Source: a virus
IMG/VR virus record: IMGVR_UViG_3300042509_001635
Location: 1 to 21,970 of that record
Reading direction: 5' to 3' (one strand)
Length of the DNA stretch: 21,970 nucleotides
Position 1 is the first letter of the stretch. Every line of letters starts with the position of its first letter. Below the pieces are notes generated by a model. That model was not told the DNA's origin. It saw only the letters and a list, made by a program, of their open reading frames with translations, and made no database searches. Both the position numbers and the translations under genes were made by a program. Below are positions 7,574-13,245 of this stretch, one piece after another.

Positions 7574-9094
7574 TCAGGAACCCATCCACGAGGATTGCGT
7601 TGGAGCGTAGTGCCTTTGCGTGGTTTTGTCGACACGTGCTGTTGATGCAACAGGGAATGCGAAGGTAACACAGATCGCGTCGGCAGCGTCAGGGCTTTGT
7701 AGCCCTCGCGCGCGCATGTCCTTCTTGCTCTCCAGGAACATCGTCCCTCGGCTGTCCGGCTTCACCAGCGGCGAGATCAGGTCGCTTTTGAGCAGCCGGT
7801 CGGCAGGGATGCTGGCTGTCTTGAGCCAGTCGCGCATTGCGCCCCACATCTCAGCCCGTTTGTTGCCCCACATCAGCGGCTGCCGGGAGCGTTGTCCGAA
7901 GTTGACGCCCCTGACTTGCTTGTAGCGTTGCTCCTTGAGCCGGTCGACCACGCCGCCGCCCACGCCGCCCTCGTCGACCACCACCAGCGCGGGGCTGTAT
8001 TCCTCGATCGCCTCGATGACCCGGCCCACCACCTCCATGGTGTCCGCGCCCCGGTGCCGCTTGATGGCGATGATGTCGCGGCCCTTGCGCACCGCGATGA
8101 CGGTGGCGTCCGACCCGAACCGCGCCGGGTCCACGCCGATGATGATGGGTGCGGTCGGGTCTTTGGTGGGGGTGCGCTCCATGGCGTCGTCGACCAGACT
8201 GCTGGAGATGAACTGGTCGTCGCTCTCGTTGGGGAAGACCCCATAGACCTCGACGTGCGCCTGGGGGCTGTCAGCTCCATATTCGTCGATGATGCGCTCG
8301 TAGACCTTCTGGTCGGTGCCCTCGACGGTGCGTGCGTCCACGATCGTGGTCGACCAGAAGGCTCTGCGGGCGTGGAACGCCTCGTAGAAGTAGCCGGTGT
8401 TGCGGCGGGGGTTGGAAAACGCGAACCAGAAGCGGTCCGGCGTGTTTTCCGTGAAGAAGCCGTCCGTGACCGACCAGATCGCGTCGGGGATGCCGCTCGC
8501 CTCGTCGAAGATGACCATGACGCCGTCGTAGTTGTGCGTGCCGGCGTAGGCGTCGGGGTTCTCAGCCGACCAGAGCTGCGCATGTGCCGCCCAGAGGCGG
8601 GTGTCGCGGTTCAGATCCTGCTCGACGAGGGTTGTCAGCCACTTCGCCATCGTGATCCGGGTGGCTGAAACTTCAAACCAATGGGAGTTCAGCCCCATCG
8701 CCACCCATTTGCTGATCTCGCTCCACGTTTTTGTCGTCAACTGCGCTTCTGTGTTGGCCGACACTATGACCGTCGAACCAATACGAGTGGTCAGCATCCA
8801 GCACACCAGCCAGCTTACCAACGCCGATTTGCCGATGCCGCGCCCGCTGCTGACGACCTTACGGAACATATTGTAGTCAATTTTGCCGTCGTTTTGGTCG
8901 ATATGGCCCGCGAGTTGCAGGAGAAGTTCGCGCTGCCATTTGCGCGGGCCAGAAAACCCCGCCAACGGCGTGCCAGGCTGGCCCCATGGGTAAGCGAGGA
9001 GCACAAATGCGTAGGGGTTATTCCTGATTTCCTTCGACCACAGACGGGACATGAGCGATGTCTCGTCCCCTGCGGAGTATTTCGGAATTTTCAT
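7574..9094 (-). CDS. Terminase large subunit (packaging ATPase and nuclease)
   Basis: This 506-aa motor cuts the DNA concatemer and drives it into the procapsid through the portal. The ATPase domain has Walker A SGRGIGKSA (83-91), Walker B VMVIFDEAS with Asp197/Glu198, and a probable coupling segment near 226-231 (FSNPRR). The RNase H-like nuclease domain shows acidic residues at Asp322 (IIIGVDPARFG), Asp374 (LVVVDEGG) and the SPDAADA segment (468-474). All three metal-binding positions appear intact. ATG 9094 forms a TGATG junction with the HNH gene and is preferred over the TTG one codon earlier. Length and motif order are normal. Confidence 0.95.
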   Translation of the reverse strand: MKIPKYSAGDETSLMSRLWSKEIRNNPYAFVLLAYPWGQPGTPLAGFSGPRKWQRELLLQLAGHIDQNDGKIDYNMFRKVVSSGRGIGKSALVSWLVCWMLTTRIGSTVIVSANTEAQLTTKTWSEISKWVAMGLNSHWFEVSATRITMAKWLTTLVEQDLNRDTRLWAAHAQLWSAENPDAYAGTHNYDGVMVIFDEASGIPDAIWSVTDGFFTENTPDRFWFAFSNPRRNTGYFYEAFHARRAFWSTTIVDARTVEGTDQKVYERIIDEYGADSPQAHVEVYGVFPNESDDQFISSSLVDDAMERTPTKDPTAPIIIGVDPARFGSDATVIAVRKGRDIIAIKRHRGADTMEVVGRVIEAIEEYSPALVVVDEGGVGGGVVDRLKEQRYKQVRGVNFGQRSRQPLMWGNKRAEMWGAMRDWLKTASIPADRLLKSDLISPLVKPDSRGTMFLESKKDMRARGLQSPDAADAICVTFAFPVASTARVDKTTQRHYAPTQSSWMGS

Positions 9095-9594
9095 CAAGAC
9101 GGCCTATACGGGTGGTGCAAGCGTTCAGCAGCCTTCCTCGCGGCGACGGCAGCGTCAAGGTCTGTGTAGCGACCAAGGCAGTAATGTTTCCCCGCCACCA
9201 TTATCTTGGCCCTCCAGCGTTCGTTTAGCCGGTCCCACGTCACGCCAAGCTGTCCTGACGTGCTGTTCGTCCTGACGGCGTTGTTTTGGCAGTTCTGGGC
9301 GTGCGTAACGTCGCGCAGGTTAGCGATGCGGTTGTCGTGGCGCACCCGATTGATGTGATCCGTGTCGCCTTCGGGATATACGCCATGGACGTAGAGCCAC
9401 GCCAGACGGTGCGCGGGGTATAGGCGACCTTGGATGCCTATGAGCACGTAGCCGTCGCGCTTACCGATGTGTCCCGCTGCGGTCTTGAGGCTGGCGCGGC
9501 CATGCTTGCGCCCAATCCAGTGAAAAATCCCCGTGTCAGGGTCGTAGTGCAGTAGCGCCTTAAGGCGCGTCTGTGTTATCGGTCGGGCAGTCAT
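9094..9594 (-). CDS. HNH endonuclease with C-terminal AP2-like DNA-binding domain
   Basis: The 166-aa product shows AHRLAW (61-66) and then DTDHINRVRHDNRIANLR (78-95), with His80, Asn88 and Asn92 giving the HNH metal-finger pattern. A C-terminal AP2-like part follows (about 114-156; GQLGVTWDRLNERWRAKI). This is the layout of free-standing phage HNH homing-type nucleases. It overlaps the end of the small terminase gene by 35 bases and touches the large terminase start. It may be a selfish nuclease, or may help packaging, since some phages need an HNH protein next to the terminase for efficient DNA cutting. The catalytic residues look intact. Confidence 0.9.
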   Translation of the reverse strand: MTARPITQTRLKALLHYDPDTGIFHWIGRKHGRASLKTAAGHIGKRDGYVLIGIQGRLYPAHRLAWLYVHGVYPEGDTDHINRVRHDNRIANLRDVTHAQNCQNNAVRTNSTSGQLGVTWDRLNERWRAKIMVAGKHYCLGRYTDLDAAVAARKAAERLHHPYRPS

Positions 9595-10063
9595 CGTGGC
9601 TCTCCGTAAGCCGGGTGGTTAGGGAGCCGGCGGACGTTGGTGCGTCCCCGGCTTCCGTCGTTATATCACGATATGTTCCCTCGATCACGCGCTGATTGGC
9701 CATTTCCAGCGCTTTCAAGACGCTGATCTTGTCGTCGACGGTTACGTCCAGTTGCTGCTTGGCGACCCAGTCGTGGCGGTGCTTGAGCAGGTCCAGCGCC
9801 ACCTTGGGGTCTTTGCCGAGGGTGGCGGCGTCGTAGAGCACCTCGGCGAGGGCTGCCTCGCCGTCTGCCGCGCCTTTCTCCTGCGCCAGCTCGACCAGCG
9901 GGTCCATCTGTTGCAGCCGCCGGAAGTCGGCGGGCTTCATGCCTGCGGCGTAAGCGATGCGGTCGCCTTTCAGCCCTTTGCGTGCCGCCTCGTAGACAGC
10001 GGTCAGCCGCTGCTCGGTGGCCTGTAGCGTGAGCGGCTCGTGGGTAAGGGACAGGAAGCTCAT
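9560..10063 (-). CDS. Terminase small subunit
   Basis: This 167-aa protein precedes the large terminase on the same strand, separated only by the HNH gene. The N-terminal half has a helix-turn-helix-like stretch (about 33-52, GDRIAYAAGMKPADFRRLQQ) suited to binding the packaging site. Helices follow (EAALAEVLYDAATLGKDPKVALDLLKHRHDW, about 69-99), as in other small terminases that oligomerise into rings. The C-terminus is acidic and probably flexible. ATG 10063 is chosen although no clear Shine-Dalgarno is visible. The frame stays open upstream to 10210, but that part crosses an intergenic-looking T-rich and G-rich tract. Confidence 0.8.
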   Translation of the reverse strand: MSFLSLTHEPLTLQATEQRLTAVYEAARKGLKGDRIAYAAGMKPADFRRLQQMDPLVELAQEKGAADGEAALAEVLYDAATLGKDPKVALDLLKHRHDWVAKQQLDVTVDDKISVLKALEMANQRVIEGTYRDITTEAGDAPTSAGSLTTRLTESHDDCPTDNTDAP

Positions 10064-10336
10064 GGCGCGGATGTTACACCAAAAAGTCGAGGAGCCGTCA
10101 ATGTAGGCCGATTTTGCAAAAATAAAAAAATGTTCGTGGGGGGTCCCTAACGCATTCGCCTTTTGCTCGGCCCTCCCCCTCCCCCCTCGCGCGCGCCGGC
10201 GCGGTAGCATCAGCCTAGCATCCTACGTCTGCGAGCATAGCAGCGAGCGAGCTGCAAGCGGAGCGGCCTAGCGTGTGCACATATAGCCTAGCGTTAGGGG
10301 CGCATAGCGTGTGACCGGTCGGGTATGCAATGACAT

Positions 10337-10365
10337 TGCATAAAGATTGGCCAATGGCACGTCAA
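10337..10365 (-). promoter_or_regulatory. Putative leftward promoter for packaging/virion operon
   Basis: Read on the minus strand, TTGACG (10365-10360) is followed after exactly 17 bases by TATGCA (10342-10337). The spacer contains the 10-bp palindrome ATTGGCCAAT (10346-10355). The -10 lies in one arm of a further inverted repeat (TATGCAAT 10324-10331 / ATTGCATA 10335-10342). It points toward the small terminase gene with a leader of about 270 bases. It is a prediction from consensus and spacing only. Confidence 0.5.
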
Positions 10366-10370
10366 GGCGC

Positions 10371-10399
10371 TTGACAGGGTAGCAGATATGCTATCTAAG
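10371..10399 (+). promoter_or_regulatory. Putative rightward promoter P1 (spacer-dyad family)
   Basis: TTGACA (10371-10376) is followed by GGG and the dyad TAGCA-GATA-TGCTA (10380-10393) filling the rest of a 17-base spacer. The -10 could be TATCTA or TCTAAG, or GCTATC in the alphaproteobacterial style. The -35 overlaps the arm CTTGAC of the dyad GTCAAG-GCG-CTTGAC (10361-10375), which it shares with the leftward promoter. It should drive the 55-aa gene at 10436. Confidence 0.6.
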
Positions 10400-10435
10400 A
10401 CAGGGCAAGGCACTAACGCCTCAGAGGGAAACACC

Positions 10436-10603
10436 ATGAACCGTTCAACGCGCATCGCAATTCAGAGCATTTGCGGCCTGACCCTGGTCGCTATGCCTTT
10501 CGCCATATACGCCGCGCTTTATAGCGGTTCGCTGCTGTTGGTTGCCGCTTGCGGCATCATGGCCATGGGCGCGGCCATTCTGGCGATAGCAGCCGACGCC
10601 TAA
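10436..10603 (+). CDS. Small two-helix membrane protein
   Basis: This 55-aa product has a basic N-terminus (MNRSTR) and two hydrophobic segments (about residues 8-28 and 31-51) separated by a Tyr-Ser-Gly turn, so it should sit in the inner membrane as a hairpin. ATG 10436 is chosen because AGAGGGA lies 6 bases upstream; an earlier in-frame ATG (10388) falls inside the promoter. It is the first gene after P1 and is followed by a strong hairpin. Function is unknown. Small early membrane proteins of phages can act in superinfection exclusion or host takeover, but nothing here shows that. Confidence 0.7.
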   Translation: MNRSTRIAIQSICGLTLVAMPFAIYAALYSGSLLLVAACGIMAMGAAILAIAADA

Positions 10604-10651
10604 AACCGCCGTCAAGGGGTGCTGGACGCGATTCAGCACCCCTAAGCGGTT
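10604..10651 (+). terminator. Two-tier hairpin after the 55-aa gene
   Basis: The inner stem AGGGGTGCTG (10615-10624) pairs perfectly with CAGCACCCCT (10634-10643) around a 9-base loop. An outer stem AACCGC (10604-10609) pairs with GCGGTT (10646-10651). There is no T-run after it, so it may end transcription partially, block RNA decay, or separate expression of the 55-aa and 84-aa genes. Confidence 0.6.
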
Positions 10652-10704
10652 CACATACCAAACGGGCGCGGGATGCGCCCTAGCAAGCATCCAGAGGGAA
10701 AATC

Positions 10705-10959
10705 ATGGCCAAGTCTTTCAAGTCCCGCTACTTCGCCGCGCTTAAGGCGCTCGAAAACGCTACATGCGCGGTCTATTCCGCTGCGCCGACGAACAATGTC
10801 GTTCTGAGCAAGTGTCGCGAGCTGGCGACGCCAGACGTTCGCGCGGCCTATGACGCCGCGTTCGTCGCGCTTCATGCGCTCGATTGGGAGGCGGAACAAT
10901 CGGGCAAGGCATACCAAGCGCGCGACGCTGCGCGGTCGGAATATTACGCCACGCTCTAA
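10705..10959 (+). CDS. Small hypothetical protein, helical
   Basis: This 84-aa protein starts MAKSFKSRYFAALKALENAT and is Ala-rich, with alternating Arg/Lys and Asp/Glu. It probably forms two or three helices and has no membrane segment or known motif. The start is supported by AGAGGGA ending 6 bases before ATG 10705, the same ribosome-site context as the 55-aa gene. It likely shares the P1 transcript, reading through the hairpin at 10604-10651, and is followed by a terminator at 10986-11015. I do not recognise the family. Confidence 0.65.
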   Translation: MAKSFKSRYFAALKALENATCAVYSAAPTNNVVLSKCRELATPDVRAAYDAAFVALHALDWEAEQSGKAYQARDAARSEYYATL

Positions 10960-10985
10960 CGCCAGGCGCAAACCGCCAAAAACAG

Positions 10986-11015
10986 ACGCCGCGCGGAGCA
11001 ATCTGCGCGGCGTTT
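10986..11015 (+). terminator. Rho-independent terminator after the 84-aa gene
   Basis: ACGCCGCGC (10986-10994) pairs with GCGCGGCGT (11005-11013) around a 10-base loop and is followed by TT then CGATT. The stem is strong and GC-rich, though the T-run is short. It closes the P1 unit just before the TGACAATC repeat region. Confidence 0.7.
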
Positions 11016-11448
11016 CGATTGTCATGGCGATTGTCACGCCGAAATCGCCGTCTGGTCAGGCCACCACAGGGTTTCGCCTCACAAATAGTCATATTGTCAT
11101 CGGGAAATAAGTCTAACTTGCTGCCAGCTACACGGCTAGGATTTATACCCGTATAATATTACTTTTCTAACTAACACTTCTATTCCCATGACAATATGAC
11201 AATCACGCGGCGGCAAACAGCCGCGCTCACTGCCCCACGGCGATTGTCATCCGACCGCGCCGCCATGACAATCGGCGACAATATCAGCCCTCCGCATGAC
11301 AATCCGCGCCAACCGCTCGCCACAATCGCGCCATCATTGAACACAATCCCGCCACAATCGTAAGTGTGCTTTGAAAAGCCACAACCGGCGGATGAAAAGA
11401 TTGTCGCTTAGCAAATATGCGTGACAATCTGAGCGCCTCCCGTTTCCG
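11016..11448. repeat. Cluster of TGACAATC repeats with AT-rich core (candidate origin or operator array)
   Basis: No convincing gene is seen here. The 8-mer TGACAATC or its complement occurs exactly at 11017, 11029, 11197, 11242, 11266, 11297 and 11422. One-base variants lie at 11092, 11189, 11276 and 11399, and ACAATC remnants at about 11322, 11343 and 11354. Some copies are direct (12-bp spacing at 11017/11029, 8-bp at 11189/11197). Others are inverted: ten-base arms 11241-11250 / 11265-11274, and seven-base arms 11399-11405 / 11423-11429. Between 11100 and 11186 the DNA is clearly AT-rich, with TATAAT at 11152. Repeats next to an AT-rich stretch are typical of phage and plasmid origins, but a repressor array is equally possible. 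Confidence 0.65.
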
Positions 11449-11472
11449 GTTAGGCGTAGGCCTACGCCTAAC
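11449..11472. repeat. 24-bp perfect palindrome
   Basis: The half-site GTTAGGCGTAGG (11449-11460) is followed directly by its exact reverse complement. It lies about 38 bases upstream of the -35 of the promoter for the 243-aa gene. A gap-free palindrome of this length suits a dimeric regulator or a cruciform/processing site. Confidence 0.8.
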
Positions 11473-11509
11473 GATAAAACAGACGCGCGTCAAGGGCCGA
11501 AAAGAGCTG

Positions 11510-11540
11510 TTGACGCATATGTCAAATGTGCTAGTCTAGC
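11510..11540 (+). promoter_or_regulatory. Putative promoter of the 243-aa gene
   Basis: TTGACG (11510-11515) begins the dyad TTGAC-GCATAT-GTCAA. Downstream, GCTAG-T-CTAGC (11530-11540) covers the expected -10 position and fits the alphaproteobacterial GCTANA style. ACCAATCAC (11544-11552) follows at the likely transcript start, then AAGG and ATG 11570. It differs from the TAGCA/TGCTA spacer family. Confidence 0.55.
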
Positions 11541-11569
11541 GTCACCAATCACCCATAAGGCACAAGAAA

Positions 11570-12301
11570 ATGATCATCTATGAAGGTCCCTCTGCAATCG
11601 ACGGCGCGCCTATTGTCGTCATTCTTACCGGCCTAGACACGAAAAGCCGGAATGAAAAAACGGGCGCCATGATCCAATCATGGATTATCCGCGCCGATAT
11701 CGCCCCCCATATCGCGGTCAAGAGCGGCGCAGACGCAAGCATCTGTGGGGACTGCGTCCATCGCCCGGTCAATGGCGGATCCTGCTATGTTAAGACCTTC
11801 CAAGCGCCACTCTCGGTATATAACGCGTACAAGCGCGACCGATACCCGCGCGCGACCCTGGCACAAGCGGCGAGCGCCGTTGCCGGTCGCATCGTTCGTT
11901 TCGGATCCTATGGTGATCCGGTCGCTGCGCCGCTTGCCGTATGGGACGCTCTCGCCAGCACGGCGAGCGGCTGGACCGGGTATACTCACCAATGGAAAAC
12001 GGCGCCCGACGGCTTCAAGCGTCTCACCATGGCGAGCGCCGACAGCTCTGGCGAGGCGGTCCTGGCGCGCGCGACCGGCTGGCGCACGTTCCGGGTCCGC
12101 ACGGCGAGCGAGGCAATCGCGGACAAGCTCGAGATCATTTGCCCTGCTAGTGATGAAGCCGGCAAGAAAACGGATTGCGCCTCTTGCCGGGCATGCATGG
12201 GAACCGCCAGCAAGGCAAAGGCATCTCCCGTCATTATCGCCCACGGCGCGACCGCTCGCCGCTTCACGCTGACGCGTAACGCGTACGCGGTCGCGGCTTA
12301 A
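11570..12301 (+). CDS. Conserved-type Cys-rich protein of unknown function
   Basis: This 243-aa protein begins MIIYEGPSAIDGAPIVVILT and carries two Cys groups: Cys59, Cys62, His64 and Cys72 (ICGDCVHRPVNGGSCYV), and Cys191, Cys203, Cys206 and Cys209 (CPASDEAGKKTDCASCRACM). The two groups could bind one or two metal ions. It resembles uncharacterised proteins found in phages and plasmids; I recall the type but no function. It is the largest rightward early gene and lies directly after the TGACAATC cluster and the 24-bp palindrome. Hence a role in binding that DNA, in replication start or in control is worth considering. That link is only positional. AAGG lies about 11 bases before ATG 11570, and the stop codon begins the hairpin at 12301. 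Confidence 0.75.
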   Translation: MIIYEGPSAIDGAPIVVILTGLDTKSRNEKTGAMIQSWIIRADIAPHIAVKSGADASICGDCVHRPVNGGSCYVKTFQAPLSVYNAYKRDRYPRATLAQAASAVAGRIVRFGSYGDPVAAPLAVWDALASTASGWTGYTHQWKTAPDGFKRLTMASADSSGEAVLARATGWRTFRVRTASEAIADKLEIICPASDEAGKKTDCASCRACMGTASKAKASPVIIAHGATARRFTLTRNAYAVAA

Positions 12302-12352
12302 GAGCGGCCTAGTTACCCGCCCTAGCAATGGGGCGGGCTTCTAGGCCGCTCT
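12301..12352 (+). terminator. Two-tier 52-base hairpin after the Cys-rich gene
   Basis: The outer arms AGAGCGGCCTAG (12301-12312) and CTAGGCCGCTCT (12341-12352) are exact complements. The inner arms CCCGCCC (12316-12322) and GGGCGGG (12331-12337) are too, separated by a 3-by-3 internal loop and with an 8-base hairpin loop. There is no T-run. It may be a terminator, an RNA-stabilising end or a protein-binding RNA element. Confidence 0.7.
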
Positions 12353-12378
12353 GGCCGCTAGCGAGAGGGACTAACACC

Positions 12379-12585
12379 ATGCATACCCTAGCCGACTATC
12401 GCGCCGCTCCCGACGCCCTAACAGCCCGCGCGATCGAGCGCGCGATCGCCGCCGCCGCGACCGCCGCGCATGCGGCCTATCAGGCGGATCCGTCCGACGC
12501 TAACCGAGACGCGTTCATATCCGCCGCCGCGACCGATTGCGCCGTTGCCTATCACGCGACGCACGGGGAACCCTGGCGCGCGTGA
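12379..12585 (+). CDS. Small Ala-rich hypothetical protein
   Basis: This 68-aa protein (MHTLADYRAAPDALTARAIE...) is predicted almost wholly helical, with a run of Ala between residues 20 and 35. It has no membrane segment and no known motif. ATG 12379 is supported by AGAGGGA about 10 bases upstream, the same ribosome-site word as the genes at 10436 and 10705; the in-frame ATG at 12328 lies inside the preceding hairpin. It has no promoter of its own in view, so it is probably expressed by read-through from the Cys-rich gene. The family is not recognised. Confidence 0.6.
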   Translation: MHTLADYRAAPDALTARAIERAIAAAATAAHAAYQADPSDANRDAFISAAATDCAVAYHATHGEPWRA

Positions 12586-12757
12586 AAAATAGTTGTTGAC
12601 ACCATGGCAGACCTGCCATAGATAGGGGGTGTGGCGCGGCGGTGAGAAAGCCGACGCGATGTCCACAACCCCCGCTCCGGGGCCTGGCGGTCAGGGATAG
12701 GAGGCGAGGCGGGGCGCATCCCCCGCCGCCTAGCCTAACCAATCACGGAGACTGACA
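12586..12757 (+). promoter_or_regulatory. Promoter P3 with long leader, mini-ORF and hairpin
   Basis: TTGACA (12596-12601) is followed by a 17-base spacer holding the 16-bp dyad ATGGCAG-AC-CTGCCAT (12604-12619, slightly overlapping the -10), then -10 TAGATA (12619-12624). The leader to the next gene is about 130 bases. It contains a 13-codon open frame (ATG 12659 to TAG 12700) and then a stem, AGGC/GGCGGGG with CCCCGCC/GCCT (12702-12731). ACCAATCAC (12738-12746) and GGAG follow just before ATG 12758. The layout resembles an attenuator leader, but translation of the mini-ORF is not shown. Confidence 0.5.
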
Positions 12758-12961
12758 ATGTCCGACGCTGCTTTCAAGTCCGCGCCGTTTGCGGCCTACA
12801 CCTCCGCCCAACTGCGCGAGGCGGTCGAGCGCGGCGAAAACTCCGCCGACGCTCGCGCCAAGATGATCATGGAAATCGCGCGCCGCGCTCAACGCGACGC
12901 CGGCGACGTGTCTGTCATGACGCCTGGCGAACGCCTCCGCCACGCTCGCAAATCCGCTTGA
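12758..12961 (+). CDS. Small hypothetical protein, charged and helical
   Basis: The 67-aa protein starts MSDAAFKSAPFAAYTSAQLR. It has many Arg, Glu and Asp residues, and helices from about residue 15 to 45. The C-terminus is basic (GERLRHARKSA). There is no Cys, membrane segment or known motif. GGAG lies about 10 bases before ATG 12758. Its TGA stop (12959-12961) lies inside the -35 box of promoter P4, so the gene ends as the next unit begins. The basic tail might bind nucleic acid, but no family is recognised. Confidence 0.6.
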   Translation: MSDAAFKSAPFAAYTSAQLREAVERGENSADARAKMIMEIARRAQRDAGDVSVMTPGERLRHARKSA

Positions 12962-12986
12962 CACCCTAGCACACTTGCCATAGACA
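12958..12986 (+). promoter_or_regulatory. Putative promoter P4 (spacer-dyad family)
   Basis: TTGACA (12958-12963) is followed by CCC and TAGCA-CACT-TGCCA (12967-12980), then TAGACA (12981-12986), giving a 17-base spacer. The dyad has one mismatch. It drives the 51-aa gene at 13025, and its -35 overlaps the stop codon of the upstream gene. Confidence 0.6.
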
Positions 12987-13024
12987 AGAGGGACAGGGGC
13001 AATCAAGCCCTAGGGGAGATCGCC

Positions 13025-13180
13025 ATGCGCGAAGCCATCAACATCATCGAAACTTCGGCAGACCTGTTCTGCGTCCGCGTGACGTATGCGGGCCAGGTCC
13101 GTGAAGAAATTGAAGTCTCGCGCGCTGACGCGTGGGAAGTGGGCGTCCGCCTGCTTTGCGATATCATCGACGGGGACTAG
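13025..13180 (+). CDS. Very small acidic protein (51 aa)
   Basis: This short frame starts MREAINIIETSADLFCVRVT and ends LLCDIIDGD. ATG 13025 has GGGGAG about 9 bases upstream and promoter P4 about 40 bases before that. The sequence alternates hydrophobic and charged residues in a way that suggests a beta-hairpin followed by a helix, with net negative charge. The stop codon lies at the centre of a 24-bp perfect palindrome, and a strong terminator follows at 13208-13245. A dedicated promoter, ribosome site and terminator make it a real single-gene unit despite its size. Function is unknown. Confidence 0.65.
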   Translation: MREAINIIETSADLFCVRVTYAGQVREEIEVSRADAWEVGVRLLCDIIDGD

Positions 13181-13190
13181 TCCCCGTCGA
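13167..13190. repeat. 24-bp perfect palindrome across a stop codon
   Basis: The half-site TCGACGGGGACT (13167-13178) is followed by its exact complement, with the TAG stop at 13178-13180 in the middle. As RNA it would fold into a stem of about 10 bp. Together with the terminator just downstream it may shape the 3' end of the 51-aa transcript. Confidence 0.7.
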
Positions 13191-13207
13191 CATCCCATCA
13201 CCTATCG

Positions 13208-13245
13208 GCCCGCCAGTCCCTAGGACCGGCGGGCTATTTCTTTTT
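13208..13245 (+). terminator. Rho-independent terminator of the 51-aa unit
   Basis: GCCCGCC-A-GTCC (13208-13219) pairs with GGAC-C-GGCGGGC (13223-13234) around a 3-base loop with one A/C mismatch, followed by the T-rich tract TATTTCTTTTT (13235-13245). The minus-strand 48-aa gene has its stop codon inside the same element (13234-13236), so the two genes converge here. Confidence 0.8.

Larger units (their letters stand above)
10064..10435. promoter_or_regulatory. Gene-free divergent control region between late and early blocks
   Basis: No gene is seen in these 372 bases. From left to right they hold: the T-rich tract (minus strand) in the small-terminase leader at about 10115-10131; a C-rich tract (10171-10187), which is a G-run on the leftward transcript; a patch with repeated TAGC words, including TAGCGTGTG at 10269-10277 and 10305-10313; then four close dyads and a divergent promoter pair (10324-10399). 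The packaging recognition site could also lie here or within the small terminase gene, as in many phages. Confidence 0.6.

Noticed and set aside
6176-7645. 489-aa plus-strand frame opposite the portal gene
   Set aside because: Composition bias (Val, Arg, Asp, Leu) and absence of a ribosome site mark it as a shadow of the portal coding strand.
10064-10210. N-terminal extension of the small terminase to 10210
   Set aside because: The extra 49 residues come from homopolymer and GC-rich control DNA and do not look like protein. The ATG at 10063 matches the start of the helical domain, though its ribosome site is weak.
11016-11448. CRISPR array
   Set aside because: The repeats are only 8 bases long, lie in both orientations and have irregular spacing, unlike CRISPR repeats of about 24-40 bases. 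No cas gene is present.
11284-11493. 69-aa minus-strand frame in the repeat region
   Set aside because: It crosses the TGACAATC repeats and the 24-bp palindrome, has no ribosome site, and its composition looks random.
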